Shown here in pieces: positions 44,247-53,172 of a stretch of 64,000 nucleotides of DNA (its first letter is position 1; each line of letters starts with the position of its first letter). This stretch comes from an uncultured Peptoniphilaceae bacterium (GTDB lineage Bacteria > Bacillota > Clostridia > Tissierellales > Peptoniphilaceae). A program made the position numbers and the translations under genes. The stretch is from positions 154,112 to 218,111 of the forward strand of contig CALTTP010000003.1 of NCBI GenBank assembly GCA_943912255.1, written 5' to 3'. The notes below the pieces were generated by a model. It searched no databases and had not been told where the DNA came from. It saw only the letters and a program-made list of their open reading frames with translations.

Positions 44247-45633
44247 ATTCTAAGGATTCTTTTATGGATTTTAATAAGGCTTCGATGGCCTCTTCTATAT
44301 CGTCCATAGGCAGTACCGAAAATCCTAATAAAAGTCTTGGTAAAAACTCTTTTACACCGTAGTAGTAATCTCTTAGCATATGGATTTTAATTTTCTTTTT
44401 CTTTAAATTTTCCTTTAATCTCTCACGACTTACCTTTTCATTTATCTCCAGGACCATATGAAGACCACAATCCATTCCGTGTAGAATGAGGTTGAGATTT
44501 GACTTTTCTATGCAGGATACAATTTTTTCGTGCTTTTGTCTATAGTAGGTCCTAGTCTTATTTAGATGTTTATAGAAAAAGCCTCTTTTCATCCACTCTC
44601 CAAAGGTCTCTTGAGTAAAGTAGGAGACAGGGCAAGGGTATATGTCCTTAATTTCATTGTATTTATCCATTAATACATAGGGTAGAATCATATAGGATAT
44701 TCTAAGAGCCGGGGAAAAAGATTTGGAAAATGACCCCATATATATAACCTTATCTCGATTGTCTAAGGACTTTAAAGCGGGGATTGGCTTTCCGCTATAT
44801 CTAAATTCTGAGTCATAGTCGTCCTCTATAATAAAACTATTGTTACTATAGGCCCAAGATAGTAGTTCCAATCTCTTCTTCATAGGATATATTATTCCAC
44901 TGGGAAATTGATGAGATGGGGTTATTGTGACTAGGTCAATTTCTTTATCTAAAAGTTCTTCTATAATAATTCCATCTTCATCAAGTTCTATAGGATGATA
45001 TTTGAAGTTGCTTCTTCTCAAATAGCGTTGTATTCTTTGATATCCAGGATTTTCCAAACCGAATACCGTATCTCTATCCACCAATTGAAGTAGTATTTGA
45101 TAGAGGGCCTCTGTTCCTGAAGAGATTATCAACTGTTCTACGGAACAGGAGAAACCTCTAGATGAAAATAGATAGTCTTTGATTGCTTCCCTTAGTTTTA
45201 TGGAACCTTGGGATGGACCTCGGCTGGAAAAGAGAGTAGCATCTTTAGATATCTCTTTAAAAGCTTGTCGATAGCTAGTTGCATCAAAAATATCAGGATC
45301 GATTCCAGCGTAGGAAAAGTCATAATTATAGTCGGTGTGATCCTCTTTTTCATCCGTTGATTTTCTAATAGGTGTGGCTCTAATTGGAAGTTGCAATTTT
45401 TCAACATAGTGGCCACTTCTCTCCAAGGAATAGATATACCCTTCAACAAGAAGCTGTGAATAAGCCTTATCTACTGTATTTTCCGATATATGTAAGTACT
45501 TTGCTAGCTTTTTCTTAGAAGGTAATTTGTCCCCAGGCTTTAAAGACTTATCGTGTATTTTTTCTACGATATATTCATAAAGTTGTTCATATAGGTAATT
45601 GTCGCTATTAAAATGTATGGTAAAAAGATTCAT
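44245..45633 (-). CDS. MocR/PdxR-type regulator (GntR DNA-binding plus aminotransferase-like domain)
   Basis: This 462-residue regulator joins a GntR winged helix (about 10-75: KPGDKLPSKKKLAKYL, ENTVDKAYSQL) to a fold-type I aminotransferase domain. The latter keeps the PLP-site features FIIEDDYDSEFRY and, for the lysine, YMGSFSKSFSPALRISY. Such proteins sense pyridoxal phosphate and control vitamin B6 genes. It is divergent from an ECF S component across 107 bases, so that gene is its probable target. AGGAGGAG precedes the ATG. Confidence 0.9.
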   Translation of the reverse strand: MNLFTIHFNSDNYLYEQLYEYIVEKIHDKSLKPGDKLPSKKKLAKYLHISENTVDKAYSQLLVEGYIYSLERSGHYVEKLQLPIRATPIRKSTDEKEDHTDYNYDFSYAGIDPDIFDATSYRQAFKEISKDATLFSSRGPSQGSIKLREAIKDYLFSSRGFSCSVEQLIISSGTEALYQILLQLVDRDTVFGLENPGYQRIQRYLRRSNFKYHPIELDEDGIIIEELLDKEIDLVTITPSHQFPSGIIYPMKKRLELLSWAYSNNSFIIEDDYDSEFRYSGKPIPALKSLDNRDKVIYMGSFSKSFSPALRISYMILPYVLMDKYNEIKDIYPCPVSYFTQETFGEWMKRGFFYKHLNKTRTYYRQKHEKIVSCIEKSNLNLILHGMDCGLHMVLEINEKVSRERLKENLKKKKIKIHMLRDYYYGVKEFLPRLLLGFSVLPMDDIEEAIEALLKSIKESLE

Positions 45634-45740
45634 AAACTCCTCCTAGGACTATTGTAATATATCTGACCCCCTTTTAAAAGGCTATACTGCTACTGAAAAT
45701 GGGTACAAAGAACTGTTATGATAATTGTTGAGGTGATTAT

Positions 45741-46247
45741 ATGAATAAGTCTAGGACTTTAGTTTATACTGGTTTAATGATTGCCCTTGTTACTATTGGC
45801 ACCATATTAATCCGTATTCCTTCTCCTAAGTCCGGTGGTTACCTGAATCTAGGTGACGGAATAATCAATTTAAGTTCTTTCTTATTCGGGCCATATGTTG
45901 GAATGATATCGGGAGGAATAGGATCGGCACTAGCTGACATAATTGGAGGTTACTCCCATTACGCTCTTTTTAGTCTAGTGATTAAAGGAGCTATGGGATT
46001 TTGTGTTGGATATGCCCAAAAAATTTCTAGGGGTTTAAACAAAACTACTATTATTGCATTACTAATAAGCGAGTTAATAATGGTATTCGGCTACTATTTA
46101 GCCAATATGTTCTTTTCTGGAACATTGATGGTGGGACTTGCTTCAATACCGGCAGATGCTATTCAAGGTATTTTTGGAATGGCGTTATTTTTAGTAGTAA
46201 CAAAGACTTTGAACTTAAAATCATTACAACAAAAGTTGGAAAAATAA
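45741..46247 (+). CDS. ECF transporter S component (probably vitamin B6 or related)
   Basis: This 168-residue membrane protein has about six helices. Its loops YLNLGDGIINLSSFLFGPYVG and GGIGSALADIIGGYSHY resemble the PdxU/HmpT-like group of ECF S components. The divergent MocR regulator, whose known ligands are B6 vitamers, supports pyridoxine, pyridoxamine or a thiamin precursor as substrate; the choice is inference. It depends on ECF ATPases and T protein encoded elsewhere. The ATG follows GAGGTG by 6 bases. A strong terminator follows. Confidence 0.82.
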   Translation: MNKSRTLVYTGLMIALVTIGTILIRIPSPKSGGYLNLGDGIINLSSFLFGPYVGMISGGIGSALADIIGGYSHYALFSLVIKGAMGFCVGYAQKISRGLNKTTIIALLISELIMVFGYYLANMFFSGTLMVGLASIPADAIQGIFGMALFLVVTKTLNLKSLQQKLEK

Positions 46248-46282
46248 TTACATTCACAATCACACTTCATAAATTTCCTTAG

Positions 46283-46324
46283 AAATGTCGTTGCAGTACT
46301 CGTAAGATACTGGAACGACATTTT
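46283..46324 (+). terminator. terminator after the ECF S component gene
   Basis: AAATGTCGTTGCAGTA pairs with TACTGGAACGACATTT (one mismatch) around a nine-base loop. The tail is TTGCGTTTTG. Confidence 0.85.
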
Positions 46325-46378
46325 GCGTTTTGAAATGGACTTTGATTTATATAAGGAGATTTATTACCTTGTCACTGG

Positions 46379-46407
46379 TTGAAAAAACAGCTACTTTATT
46401 GTAAAAT
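46379..46407 (+). promoter_or_regulatory. promoter of the metG T-box transcript
   Basis: TTGAAA at 46379-46384 and TAAAAT at 46402-46407 are 17 bases apart, placing the RNA start near 46414. Confidence 0.7.
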
Positions 46408-46413
46408 AGAAGC

Positions 46414-46598
46414 AATTGAATAGAAACTGTGATTAGGAGAAACCTTTGATTCGAGATTAGAGAGCTGTCGGCTGGTGAAAGACAGAGGAGATAGAAGGGG
46501 AAATGGCCTATGAGTTTTAAACTATTGAGGACTATTTATAGTCGAATTAGAGTGGTACCACGAATGACTTCGTCTCTATATGAGACGGAGATTTTTTT
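46414..46598 (+). promoter_or_regulatory. T-box riboswitch of metG
   Basis: The leader senses uncharged tRNA-Met. The T-box itself (AGAGTGGTACCACGAA, 46549-46564) would form the antiterminator. The competing terminator CTTCGTCTC/GAGACGGAG (46568-46590) runs into T7. Stem I signals AGAGCTG and GGCTGGTGAAAGACAG lie at about 46461-46485. An ATG at 46503-46505 in GGGGAAATGGCC is the likely specifier codon. The downstream methionyl-tRNA synthetase gene agrees with that codon. Confidence 0.92.
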
Positions 46599-46648
46599 GT
46601 ATTTAATAAAAGGCTAAATCCTTTCGTGGCTTAAATTATGGAGGGAAT

Positions 46649-48586
46649 ATGAATAAGAAAAGTTATTATTTGACAACACCGATTTACTATCCCAGTGATA
46701 ATTTACATGTAGGTCATACTTACACTACCATCATTGCGGATACATTGAAGAAGATTAAAAAGATGCAGGGCTATGATGTCCACTTTACAACGGGAACTGA
46801 TGAACATGGTCAAAAGCTACTGGAGAAGGCAAAGGAATCTGGAATTACACCCCTTGAATACATCGATCCAATAGTTGAATCAGCAAAGGAACTTTGGAAG
46901 AAGCTAGATATTGACTACGATGCCTTTGTTAGATCCAGTTCAAAGGAGCATGAAAAGAACGTACAAAGAGTTTTTCAAGAACTTTATGATAAAGGGGAAA
47001 TATATAAATCCGTATATAAAGGAAATTATTGCATACCCTGTGAAGCCTTTTGGACAGAAGCTCAGCTTGTAGACGGGAAATGTCCCGACTGTGGTAGACT
47101 GGTAGAATACCATGAAGAGGAGACCTATTTCTTCAGATTATCTAAGTATACTGATAAGATAATTGAACTATATAAAGAAAATCCTGAATTTTTAAAACCA
47201 GACTCTAGAAGAAATGAAATGTTAAATAATTTCTTAAAGGAAGGCTTAGAGGATTTGTCTGTTACTAGAACTTCTTTTGATTGGGGAGTTCCAGTACCCT
47301 TTGACGATAAACATGTAATCTATGTTTGGATTGACGCCTTAACTTGTTATTTAACAGGTATTGGCTATGGCCAGGATGAGGAAAAGTTCAAAAAATATTG
47401 GCCTGCAAATGTGCATCTTGTAGGTAAGGAGATAGTTAGATTTCACGCTATAATCTGGCCTGCTCTTTTAATGGCCTTAGGTTTGGAGCTTCCTAAATCC
47501 ATTATGGCCCATGGTTGGATTTTATTTGATGACGACAAGATGAGTAAGTCCAAGGGGAATATTGTATATCCTGAACCTATAATCGATTTATATGGAAAGG
47601 ATGCATTAAAGTACTTCATATTAAGAGAGTTTATCTTTGGAAATGATGGAAATTATACAAATGAAAAATTCCTTCAACGTATAAATTCCGACTTGACCAA
47701 TGACCTAGGAAATTTGGTTTCTAGAACTGTAACAATGGTGGAAAAGTACTTTGGTGGTAAAATACCTGAACCAGTTAAGAAGGAAAAACTTGATGAGGAG
47801 CTTATAGAGATAGCTGAAAAAGCCGCAGTTGAAGTAGATGACTTTGTAGATAAGATGGCCTTTAGTTCAGCTTTGGAATCCATTTGGAAGTTGATTAGAA
47901 GAACAAATAAGTATATCGATGAAACGGAACCTTGGGTATTGGGTAAAAATGATGATAGAGACAGACTTTCTACGGTTCTCTATAACTTAATGGACTCATT
48001 GAGAATAGTAAATATATTGATTCATCCTTTCTTAACGGATACCTCTTTAAAGATTAAGGAACAAATTGGACAAGGGGAAATAAAATGGGAAGATGCCTAT
48101 AAGTTTGGCTTGACTAAGGTAGGAACTCAGGTTAAAAAGACGGAAAATCTATTCCCAAGACTTGATATATCAAAGGAATTAAAGAAGTTATCTGAAGAGA
48201 ATCAGAAGTTAATCGATACTAGAAAGAAGGAAAAAATGGCCTCTAAGAAAGTTTCTGGAAAACCTGAAATACAAATAGACGACTTTGACAAGGTGGAGCT
48301 TAAGGTTGGTAAGATAGTTGAAGCAAAGCCTCATCCCGATGCTGACAAACTATTGATATTTAAAGTTAAAATAGGTTCTGAAGAAAGACAGATCGTATCA
48401 GGTATTAAGAAATGGTATGAACCAGAGAGTTTAATTGGTAAAAAAGTAGTGGTTTGTACTAATTTAAAACCTGTTAAATTAAGAGGAGTAGAGTCTAAAG
48501 GAATGCTGTTGGCAGCAGACCTTGATGAAAACTTGACTTTATTATCTACTTTAGAAGATATAGAAGATGGAGCGGAAATATCCTAA
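46649..48586 (+). CDS. metG: methionyl-tRNA synthetase
   Basis: This 645-residue enzyme charges tRNA-Met. The HIGH motif appears as HVGH in SDNLHVGHTYT (about 17-27), the KMSKS motif is intact in DDKMSKSKGN, and the zinc knuckle has CIPCEAFW and CPDCGR. The C-terminal domain (about 535-645) is the Trbp111-type tRNA-binding fold, with KVELKVGKI and NLKPVKLRGVESKGM. Expression is under the T-box. It overlaps tatD by one base and starts the conserved metG-tatD-rnmV-ksgA order. Confidence 0.96.
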   Translation: MNKKSYYLTTPIYYPSDNLHVGHTYTTIIADTLKKIKKMQGYDVHFTTGTDEHGQKLLEKAKESGITPLEYIDPIVESAKELWKKLDIDYDAFVRSSSKEHEKNVQRVFQELYDKGEIYKSVYKGNYCIPCEAFWTEAQLVDGKCPDCGRLVEYHEEETYFFRLSKYTDKIIELYKENPEFLKPDSRRNEMLNNFLKEGLEDLSVTRTSFDWGVPVPFDDKHVIYVWIDALTCYLTGIGYGQDEEKFKKYWPANVHLVGKEIVRFHAIIWPALLMALGLELPKSIMAHGWILFDDDKMSKSKGNIVYPEPIIDLYGKDALKYFILREFIFGNDGNYTNEKFLQRINSDLTNDLGNLVSRTVTMVEKYFGGKIPEPVKKEKLDEELIEIAEKAAVEVDDFVDKMAFSSALESIWKLIRRTNKYIDETEPWVLGKNDDRDRLSTVLYNLMDSLRIVNILIHPFLTDTSLKIKEQIGQGEIKWEDAYKFGLTKVGTQVKKTENLFPRLDISKELKKLSEENQKLIDTRKKEKMASKKVSGKPEIQIDDFDKVELKVGKIVEAKPHPDADKLLIFKVKIGSEERQIVSGIKKWYEPESLIGKKVVVCTNLKPVKLRGVESKGMLLAADLDENLTLLSTLEDIEDGAEIS

Positions 48587-49374
48587 TGAAATCTATAATT
48601 GACAGTCATGCCCATTTAGATGATGAACAATTTGATGAAGACAGAGAAGAGTTAATTGCTTCTCTGTCTGAAAAGTTTATAGCCTATGTTATAAATCCTA
48701 GCTCGGATATGTTAACCAGCAGAAGAGTTGTGGATATGACAAAGAAATACGACAATATCTTTGCGGCGGTAGGTATCCATCCCCATGATGCGGAGACTAT
48801 GAAAGACGGGGACTTGGAAGAATTAAAGGAGCTATCTAAAAATGATAAAGTTGTAGCCATAGGGGAAATTGGCCTAGACTACTACTATGACAATAGCCCT
48901 AGAGAGCTACAAAAAGAGGTTTTCAGAAAACAGCTGGCCTTGGCGTCCCAACTGAATTTACCTGTAATAATTCACACTAGAGAGGCCATGGGAGACACCT
49001 TTGACATTTTAAATGAATTTAAAGGTAAGGTTAAAGGTGTTATGCACTGTTATACTGGTTCTATAGAGATGGCAGAAAGGTTCATGGAACTGGGTTTCTA
49101 TATTTCCATAGCTGGTCCAGTTACCTTTAAAAACGCAGTAAATGTAAGGGAAATGGCAAAGGAGATTCCCTTGGATAGACTTCTCATTGAGACGGATTCT
49201 CCCTACCTTTCTCCAGAACCTAAAAGAGGAAGGCGAAATAATCCTACCCATGTGATTCATGTAGCAGAAAAACTAGCAGAATTGAAGGGTTTATTAATAG
49301 ATGAAATCATAGAAAATAGTAGAAAAAACACCATGGAGCTATTTTCCCTAAAGGGTTTGGTCTTTGATGATTAA
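48586..49374 (+). CDS. tatD: TatD family metal-dependent hydrolase/DNase
   Basis: This 262-residue TIM-barrel hydrolase has the TatD metal sites DSHAHLDDEQFD (about 6-17), IGEIGLDYYYD, IHTREA, HCYTGS and ETDSPYLSPEP. Family members act as 3'-5' exonucleases or as deacylases of D-aminoacyl-type substrates. It is translationally coupled to metG and overlaps rnmV by eight bases. Confidence 0.93.
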   Translation: MKSIIDSHAHLDDEQFDEDREELIASLSEKFIAYVINPSSDMLTSRRVVDMTKKYDNIFAAVGIHPHDAETMKDGDLEELKELSKNDKVVAIGEIGLDYYYDNSPRELQKEVFRKQLALASQLNLPVIIHTREAMGDTFDILNEFKGKVKGVMHCYTGSIEMAERFMELGFYISIAGPVTFKNAVNVREMAKEIPLDRLLIETDSPYLSPEPKRGRRNNPTHVIHVAEKLAELKGLLIDEIIENSRKNTMELFSLKGLVFDD

Positions 49375-49903
49375 AGAAGTTATAGTAGTGGAGGGAAAGG
49401 ACGATATAACTGCCGTTAAAAGGGCTGTAGACTGCGAGATAATTGCCACTGGTGGATATCATTTCCCAAAGGATCTTTTTAGGAGAATAAAAAAAGCCCA
49501 TGAAGAAAAAGGTGTTATTGTCTTAACGGATCCAGACTATGCTGGTGAAAGGATAAGAAAAATTATCAATAAGAGGATTCCTGGAGTTAAAAACGCCTAT
49601 TTGCCAAGGGAGAGGTCTATAAAAAAGAATGATATTGGAATTGAAAATGCTTCTCCTAAGGATATTCTCTATGCGTTGAAAAATGCAAAGGCAAGTTTTG
49701 AAAAACCAAGGGATGAATTTTCTTATCAAGATATTGTGGATTATGGTTTAACGGGGTTTGGTTCCAAGGGTTTAAGAGTATTTATAGGAGAATACTTTTC
49801 CATAGGATATGCCAATGGTAAGCAGTTCCTAAAGCGACTTAATAATTACAATATCTCCAGAAAGAATTTAGAGGAGGCTATTTTAAAGTATCATGGAAAA
49901 TAG
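49367..49903 (+). CDS. rnmV: ribonuclease M5
   Basis: This 178-residue Toprim enzyme completes 5S rRNA maturation. The Toprim motifs are VVEGKDD (about 7-13) and LTDPDYAG (about 56-63), followed by the basic C-terminal part. I take ATG 49367 (MIKEVIVVEG, the usual N-terminus) over the TTG at 49364. It overlaps tatD by 8 bases and ksgA by 11. Confidence 0.93.
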   Translation: MIKEVIVVEGKDDITAVKRAVDCEIIATGGYHFPKDLFRRIKKAHEEKGVIVLTDPDYAGERIRKIINKRIPGVKNAYLPRERSIKKNDIGIENASPKDILYALKNAKASFEKPRDEFSYQDIVDYGLTGFGSKGLRVFIGEYFSIGYANGKQFLKRLNNYNISRKNLEEAILKYHGK

Positions 49904-50756
49904 ATTGTATCAAAGTTCCTACCTAGGTGAGGTTTTAAAGAAATTCGACTTTTCCTTCTCGAAAAGTCTTGGACAAAACTTCTTAATAGATGGGAATATC
50001 GTTAGAAATATCGTGTCTAAATCCAAGATTGATAAAGATGATATAGTATTGGAAATAGGCTCTGGATTTGGCACTTTAACGGAAGAATTGGCACTAAATG
50101 CAAAGAAGGTAATATCTGTAGAGAAAGACCATCGCCTCATGGAGATTTTAGACTATACATTAAGGGACTTTCAAAATATAAAGGTAATCAACGAGGATTT
50201 TTTAAAGATAGATTTGTATAAGCTGTGGAAAGAGGAGGCTAGTGGTCAAAAATTTAAAGTTGTTGCAAATTTGCCCTATTATATAACAACTCCCATATTA
50301 GAGAGAATCATCCAGCATAAAGAGTTGTTTTCTACAATTACAGTTATGGTCCAGGAGGAAGTGGCTCAAAGGGTAATAGCCACAAAGGATACTAAGGATT
50401 ATGGTTCCCTTACTCTCTATCTAAAATATAATGCAAAGTCTGAAATTCTTATGAAAGTTCCTAGAAGTGTCTTTATGCCTAGTCCCAATGTGGATTCCGC
50501 CATACTTTACTTAGAGCTTATAAATGAGGAGAGGGATATAGACCAGGATCTTCTGTTCAAGTTTATTAGATCTGGATTTACTAAGAGAAGGAAGAATATT
50601 ATGAATTCTCTTACTACTGGCTTTGTGAATATCGACAAGAAGACCCTTAAGGATATATTGGATACATTGGATATATCTACAAATGCCAGGGCTGAAAATT
50701 TAGAGCTAGAGGATTTTATGGATATTACAAAAAAATACCAGAATTTGATTAAATAA
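49893..50756 (+). CDS. ksgA: 16S rRNA dimethyladenosine transferase
   Basis: This 287-residue methyltransferase dimethylates two adenosines at the 3' end of 16S rRNA. SAM motifs are SLGQNFL, EIGSGFGTLTEEL and the catalytic NLPYYIT; VPRSVFMPSPNVDS lies in the C-terminal half. GAGG in the rnmV end precedes the ATG. It closes the metG-tatD-rnmV-ksgA run. Confidence 0.96.
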   Translation: MENRLYQSSYLGEVLKKFDFSFSKSLGQNFLIDGNIVRNIVSKSKIDKDDIVLEIGSGFGTLTEELALNAKKVISVEKDHRLMEILDYTLRDFQNIKVINEDFLKIDLYKLWKEEASGQKFKVVANLPYYITTPILERIIQHKELFSTITVMVQEEVAQRVIATKDTKDYGSLTLYLKYNAKSEILMKVPRSVFMPSPNVDSAILYLELINEERDIDQDLLFKFIRSGFTKRRKNIMNSLTTGFVNIDKKTLKDILDTLDISTNARAENLELEDFMDITKKYQNLIK

Positions 50757-50794
50757 GAAATCTCTGGGTATATTTATGTAGAAAGGAGAGAGAC

Positions 50795-51028
50795 ATGGAA
50801 AACGTAGTTGTTTATTCAAGTAATACATGTCCTTATTGTGTAGCTGCAAAGGACTTTTTAAAGAGTAATAATATCGAATACACTGAAAAGAACATATCAA
50901 CTGATACTGACGCTAGAATGGAACTTATGAAAATGGGGCATATGGGTGTACCAGTAATCATAGTTGGTGAGGAAGAAGTAGTGGGTTTCGATGAACCAAA
51001 ATTAAAAAAATTATTAGAAATAGAATAA
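50795..51028 (+). CDS. glutaredoxin-like protein (NrdH/YruB type)
   Basis: This 77-residue protein has the redox site CPYC (residues 11-14), MGVPVIIVG with the cis-proline and EVVGFDEPKL at the end, the full glutaredoxin fold. In an organism without glutathione it would be reduced by thioredoxin reductase or act in ribonucleotide reduction. GAAAGGAGAG precedes the ATG. In the 226-base gap after it (51029-51254) I see an imperfect stem TCTCAA/TTGAGA at 51036-51066 without a T tract, and the terminator at 51202. Confidence 0.88.
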   Translation: MENVVVYSSNTCPYCVAAKDFLKSNNIEYTEKNISTDTDARMELMKMGHMGVPVIIVGEEEVVGFDEPKLKKLLEIE

Positions 51029-51201
51029 AATAAAATCTCAAATTATAGCTGATTTTTAGCTTGTTGAGACTTAGAAAAATGAAGTATAAAGACTTTACCA
51101 CTAGTGATCTTTTAGTTTCGCGAAATAAATGGAATTTAAGATGATTTTATTTCAAATTTAAAAAGGTGCTAGGTTTATAATTAAAAGAAATTGAGAATTA
51201 A

Positions 51202-51229
51202 AAAAGGAGGTTTATTTAAATCTCCTTTT
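51202..51229. terminator. bidirectional terminator
   Basis: AAAAGGAG pairs with CTCCTTTT. On the minus strand the stem ends in T6, suiting the DUF1858 gene. Confidence 0.75.
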
Positions 51230-51254
51230 AAACTCTTATATGTAAAGGGAACGC

Positions 51255-51437
51255 CTAGGCGTTTAATTCCCTTATTAACTTGTCAATATCCAAGCCATGA
51301 ACCAGTGCAGCTTCTTCTAAAGATTCCATTTGACTGGAGGGACATCCAATACAAGGCATGCCATTTTCTATTAGAATGCTCACTGCATCAGGATAGGATT
51401 TTATTATATTTCCGATTAACATTTCTTTAGTTATCAT
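51255..51437 (-). CDS. DUF1858 domain protein
   Basis: This 60-residue protein is a stand-alone DUF1858 domain, with the family's ENGMPCIGCPSS cysteine motif (about 24-35), ESLEEAALVHGLD and a short helical end. The domain is found at the N-terminus of iron-sulfur repair (ScdA-like) and hybrid-cluster proteins. Its proximity to the HesB-like gene and glutaredoxin suggests a metal or Fe-S link. GGAGG lies 9 bases before the ATG. Exact role unknown. Confidence 0.85.
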   Translation of the reverse strand: MITKEMLIGNIIKSYPDAVSILIENGMPCIGCPSSQMESLEEAALVHGLDIDKLIRELNA

Positions 51438-51543
51438 GATAATAACCTCCTGCCTATATAATAGTACAATTTAGTTAGAATTTCAAAACTTATTACATAG
51501 TATGTTCTATACTTGAAAATCTATAATATGAGGAGAGAAAAAA

Positions 51544-51819
51544 ATGAAAGTTACTGTTAAAGATGCTGCAATAGATGAATTAAAGAAGATGCTAGAAGTT
51601 ACTGGAAAGGAATATTTGAGATTTGATATAGGTTCTAAGACCTGTTGTGATTATATATTCACTTTAATCCCCAGCGATAAAACCGATAGGGATGCTGTTT
51701 TAGAAAGTGATGGCTTTGATTTTCTCATTCATGAGGAGATAAAAGACGCCTATGAAGAAGCTATAGTGGATTATGTATCTGAGGGATTTGCAAGAGGTTT
51801 AAACATTGAATTAAAATAA
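51544..51819 (+). CDS. HesB/IscA-like Fe-S biosynthesis family protein
   Basis: This 91-residue protein has the Fe-S_biosyn fold (MKVTVKDAAIDELKKML, LRFDIGSKTCCDYIF) but not the C-terminal CGCG pair of true IscA. The only cysteines are the CC at about 37-38, as in the HesB/YadR-like subgroup. A role as a Fe-S carrier is therefore doubtful. GAGGAGAG precedes the ATG. In the 199-base gap to veg I see a weak stem CCTAG/CTAGG at 51830-51853 and two promoters. Confidence 0.78.
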   Translation: MKVTVKDAAIDELKKMLEVTGKEYLRFDIGSKTCCDYIFTLIPSDKTDRDAVLESDGFDFLIHEEIKDAYEEAIVDYVSEGFARGLNIELK

Positions 51820-51908
51820 TATTATTGTCCTAGCCAGATAATTTTAGTCTAGGGTTTTACATACCCTCTTAGTCTATTAGGATGATATTCTTTATTTGTT
51901 AATAAACA

Positions 51909-51937
51909 TTGACTTTTTTTCTATAATATCGTACAAT
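51909..51937 (+). promoter_or_regulatory. veg promoter 1
   Basis: TTGACT and TACAAT are exactly 17 bases apart. Confidence 0.75.
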
Positions 51938-51949
51938 GGCTAATCATGG

Positions 51950-51978
51950 TTGACTTTAAAGGCTCTATATGGTACAAT
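51950..51978 (+). promoter_or_regulatory. veg promoter 2
   Basis: The same TTGACT, 17 bases, TACAAT pattern recurs 41 bases downstream. veg promoters are known to be very strong in Bacillus. Confidence 0.8.
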
Positions 51979-52018
51979 AATAAGGAATATATAGGATTTA
52001 TGCCTAGGAGGGATAATA

Positions 52019-52258
52019 TTGTCTAAGTATATGAGTTTGGAAGTCTTGAAAAATCAAGTTGAGGAAAATATCGGTAAGAAAGTAGTAGTAAAAGCCGATA
52101 AGGGTCGGAACAAGATTATAACCAAGACGGGGGTTATAGAAAATGTGTTCCCTAGTTTATTTACAATTAAAATAACTAACGATTTTGAGCAACAGAGGAC
52201 AATTTCATTTACTTATTCAGATTTGCTCACATCAACTGTTAAGTTGCAATTATGTTAA
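52019..52258 (+). CDS. veg: Veg family protein
   Basis: This 79-residue protein matches the Veg family (NIGKKVVVKADKGRNK, GVIENVFPSLFTIKI, ISFTYSDLLTSTVKL), which in Bacillus promotes biofilm matrix production and germination by an unclear route. The start is TTG, with AGGAGGG 6 bases upstream. Tandem strong promoters precede it and ispE follows, as in many Firmicutes. Confidence 0.92.
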   Translation: MSKYMSLEVLKNQVEENIGKKVVVKADKGRNKIITKTGVIENVFPSLFTIKITNDFEQQRTISFTYSDLLTSTVKLQLC

Positions 52259-52266
52259 GATATATT

Positions 52267-52294
52267 AAAAAACGACTTTAAGTCGTTTTTTTTT
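52267..52294 (+). terminator. terminator after veg
   Basis: AAAAACGAC pairs with GTCGTTTTT, ending in a T9 run. Confidence 0.9.
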
Positions 52295-52323
52295 ACCGGA
52301 TTTATCGATAGTGGAGAAATATA

Positions 52324-53172
52324 ATGAAACTTAAATCATATGGAAAAATCAATCTGTCTTTAGAAGTATTGAATAAAAGAGATGATGGATACCATAATAT
52401 AGATACTATTATGCAATTTGTAGATATCTATGATGAACTAACAATAGACACGTCTCCTGGAAGTGACTTGGAAATACATTGCAATATAGAGGACTTTCCT
52501 AGGGGTAAGGACAATTTAATATACATTGCTTGGAATAAGCTAAAGGATCTTTATAAAGATAATCCTGGAATTGTTGTAAAGGTGGAAAAAAACCTACCTA
52601 TGGCAGCAGGTATGGGAGGAGGTAGCTCCAATTGTGCTTGCATGATGCAAGGTCTTAACAGTTTATGGAATCTAAAGCTAACTAAAGAAGAATTGCAGAG
52701 GATAGGCTCGGAAATAGGCTCAGATATACCTTTTTTCTTTGAAGAGGACACTTTAAGGGCGAAACAAAAAGGCTTTGACTTTGAGAGGTTCAACTCCCTA
52801 GAAGGTTTGCCAATTGTCATTGTAAATAATGGTTGTAAGATATCTACACCCTATGTATATTCAAAGGTGCCTCTAACTAAAGAGCCTAAAATGGATGCCC
52901 TTGTGAAGGCTTTAAATAGAGGAGAAATTCATAGGGACTTGTTTTTTAATTCTATGACCAAGGTGTCTACAACTTTGTGTCCAGAGATTGCTCAAATAAT
53001 TGACAAATTGTATAGTCTAGGTAGTAAGGTGGCCTTAATGTCTGGCTCTGGAGCCACGGTTTTTGGAATATTTGACAATGCTGATATGGCAAAAGTCGCC
53101 TTTGATACTTTAAAGGATAGATATAAATATGTTTATAACACAAAGACGATTAGGAGAAGTTATGAAGGATAA
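52324..53172 (+). CDS. ispE: CDP-methylerythritol kinase
   Basis: This 282-residue GHMP kinase phosphorylates CDP-methylerythritol in the non-mevalonate isoprenoid pathway. The ATP loop is PMAAGMGGGSSN (about 94-105), with YGKINLSLEVLNKRDDGYHN at the N-terminus (split: GKINLSL, RDDGYH) and MSGSGATVFGIF near the end. The ATG follows GGAGAAATATA. It overlaps murI by 11 bases. Confidence 0.95.
   Translation: MKLKSYGKINLSLEVLNKRDDGYHNIDTIMQFVDIYDELTIDTSPGSDLEIHCNIEDFPRGKDNLIYIAWNKLKDLYKDNPGIVVKVEKNLPMAAGMGGGSSNCACMMQGLNSLWNLKLTKEELQRIGSEIGSDIPFFFEEDTLRAKQKGFDFERFNSLEGLPIVIVNNGCKISTPYVYSKVPLTKEPKMDALVKALNRGEIHRDLFFNSMTKVSTTLCPEIAQIIDKLYSLGSKVALMSGSGATVFGIFDNADMAKVAFDTLKDRYKYVYNTKTIRRSYEG

Noticed and set aside
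51191..51430. Plus-strand frame opposite the DUF1858 gene
   Set aside because: The minus-strand gene has the family motif, a ribosome site and a terminator; the plus frame has none.
51544..51819. A true IscA/SufA Fe-S carrier
   Set aside because: The C-terminal CGCG cysteine pair is missing; only the fold and an internal CC are present.
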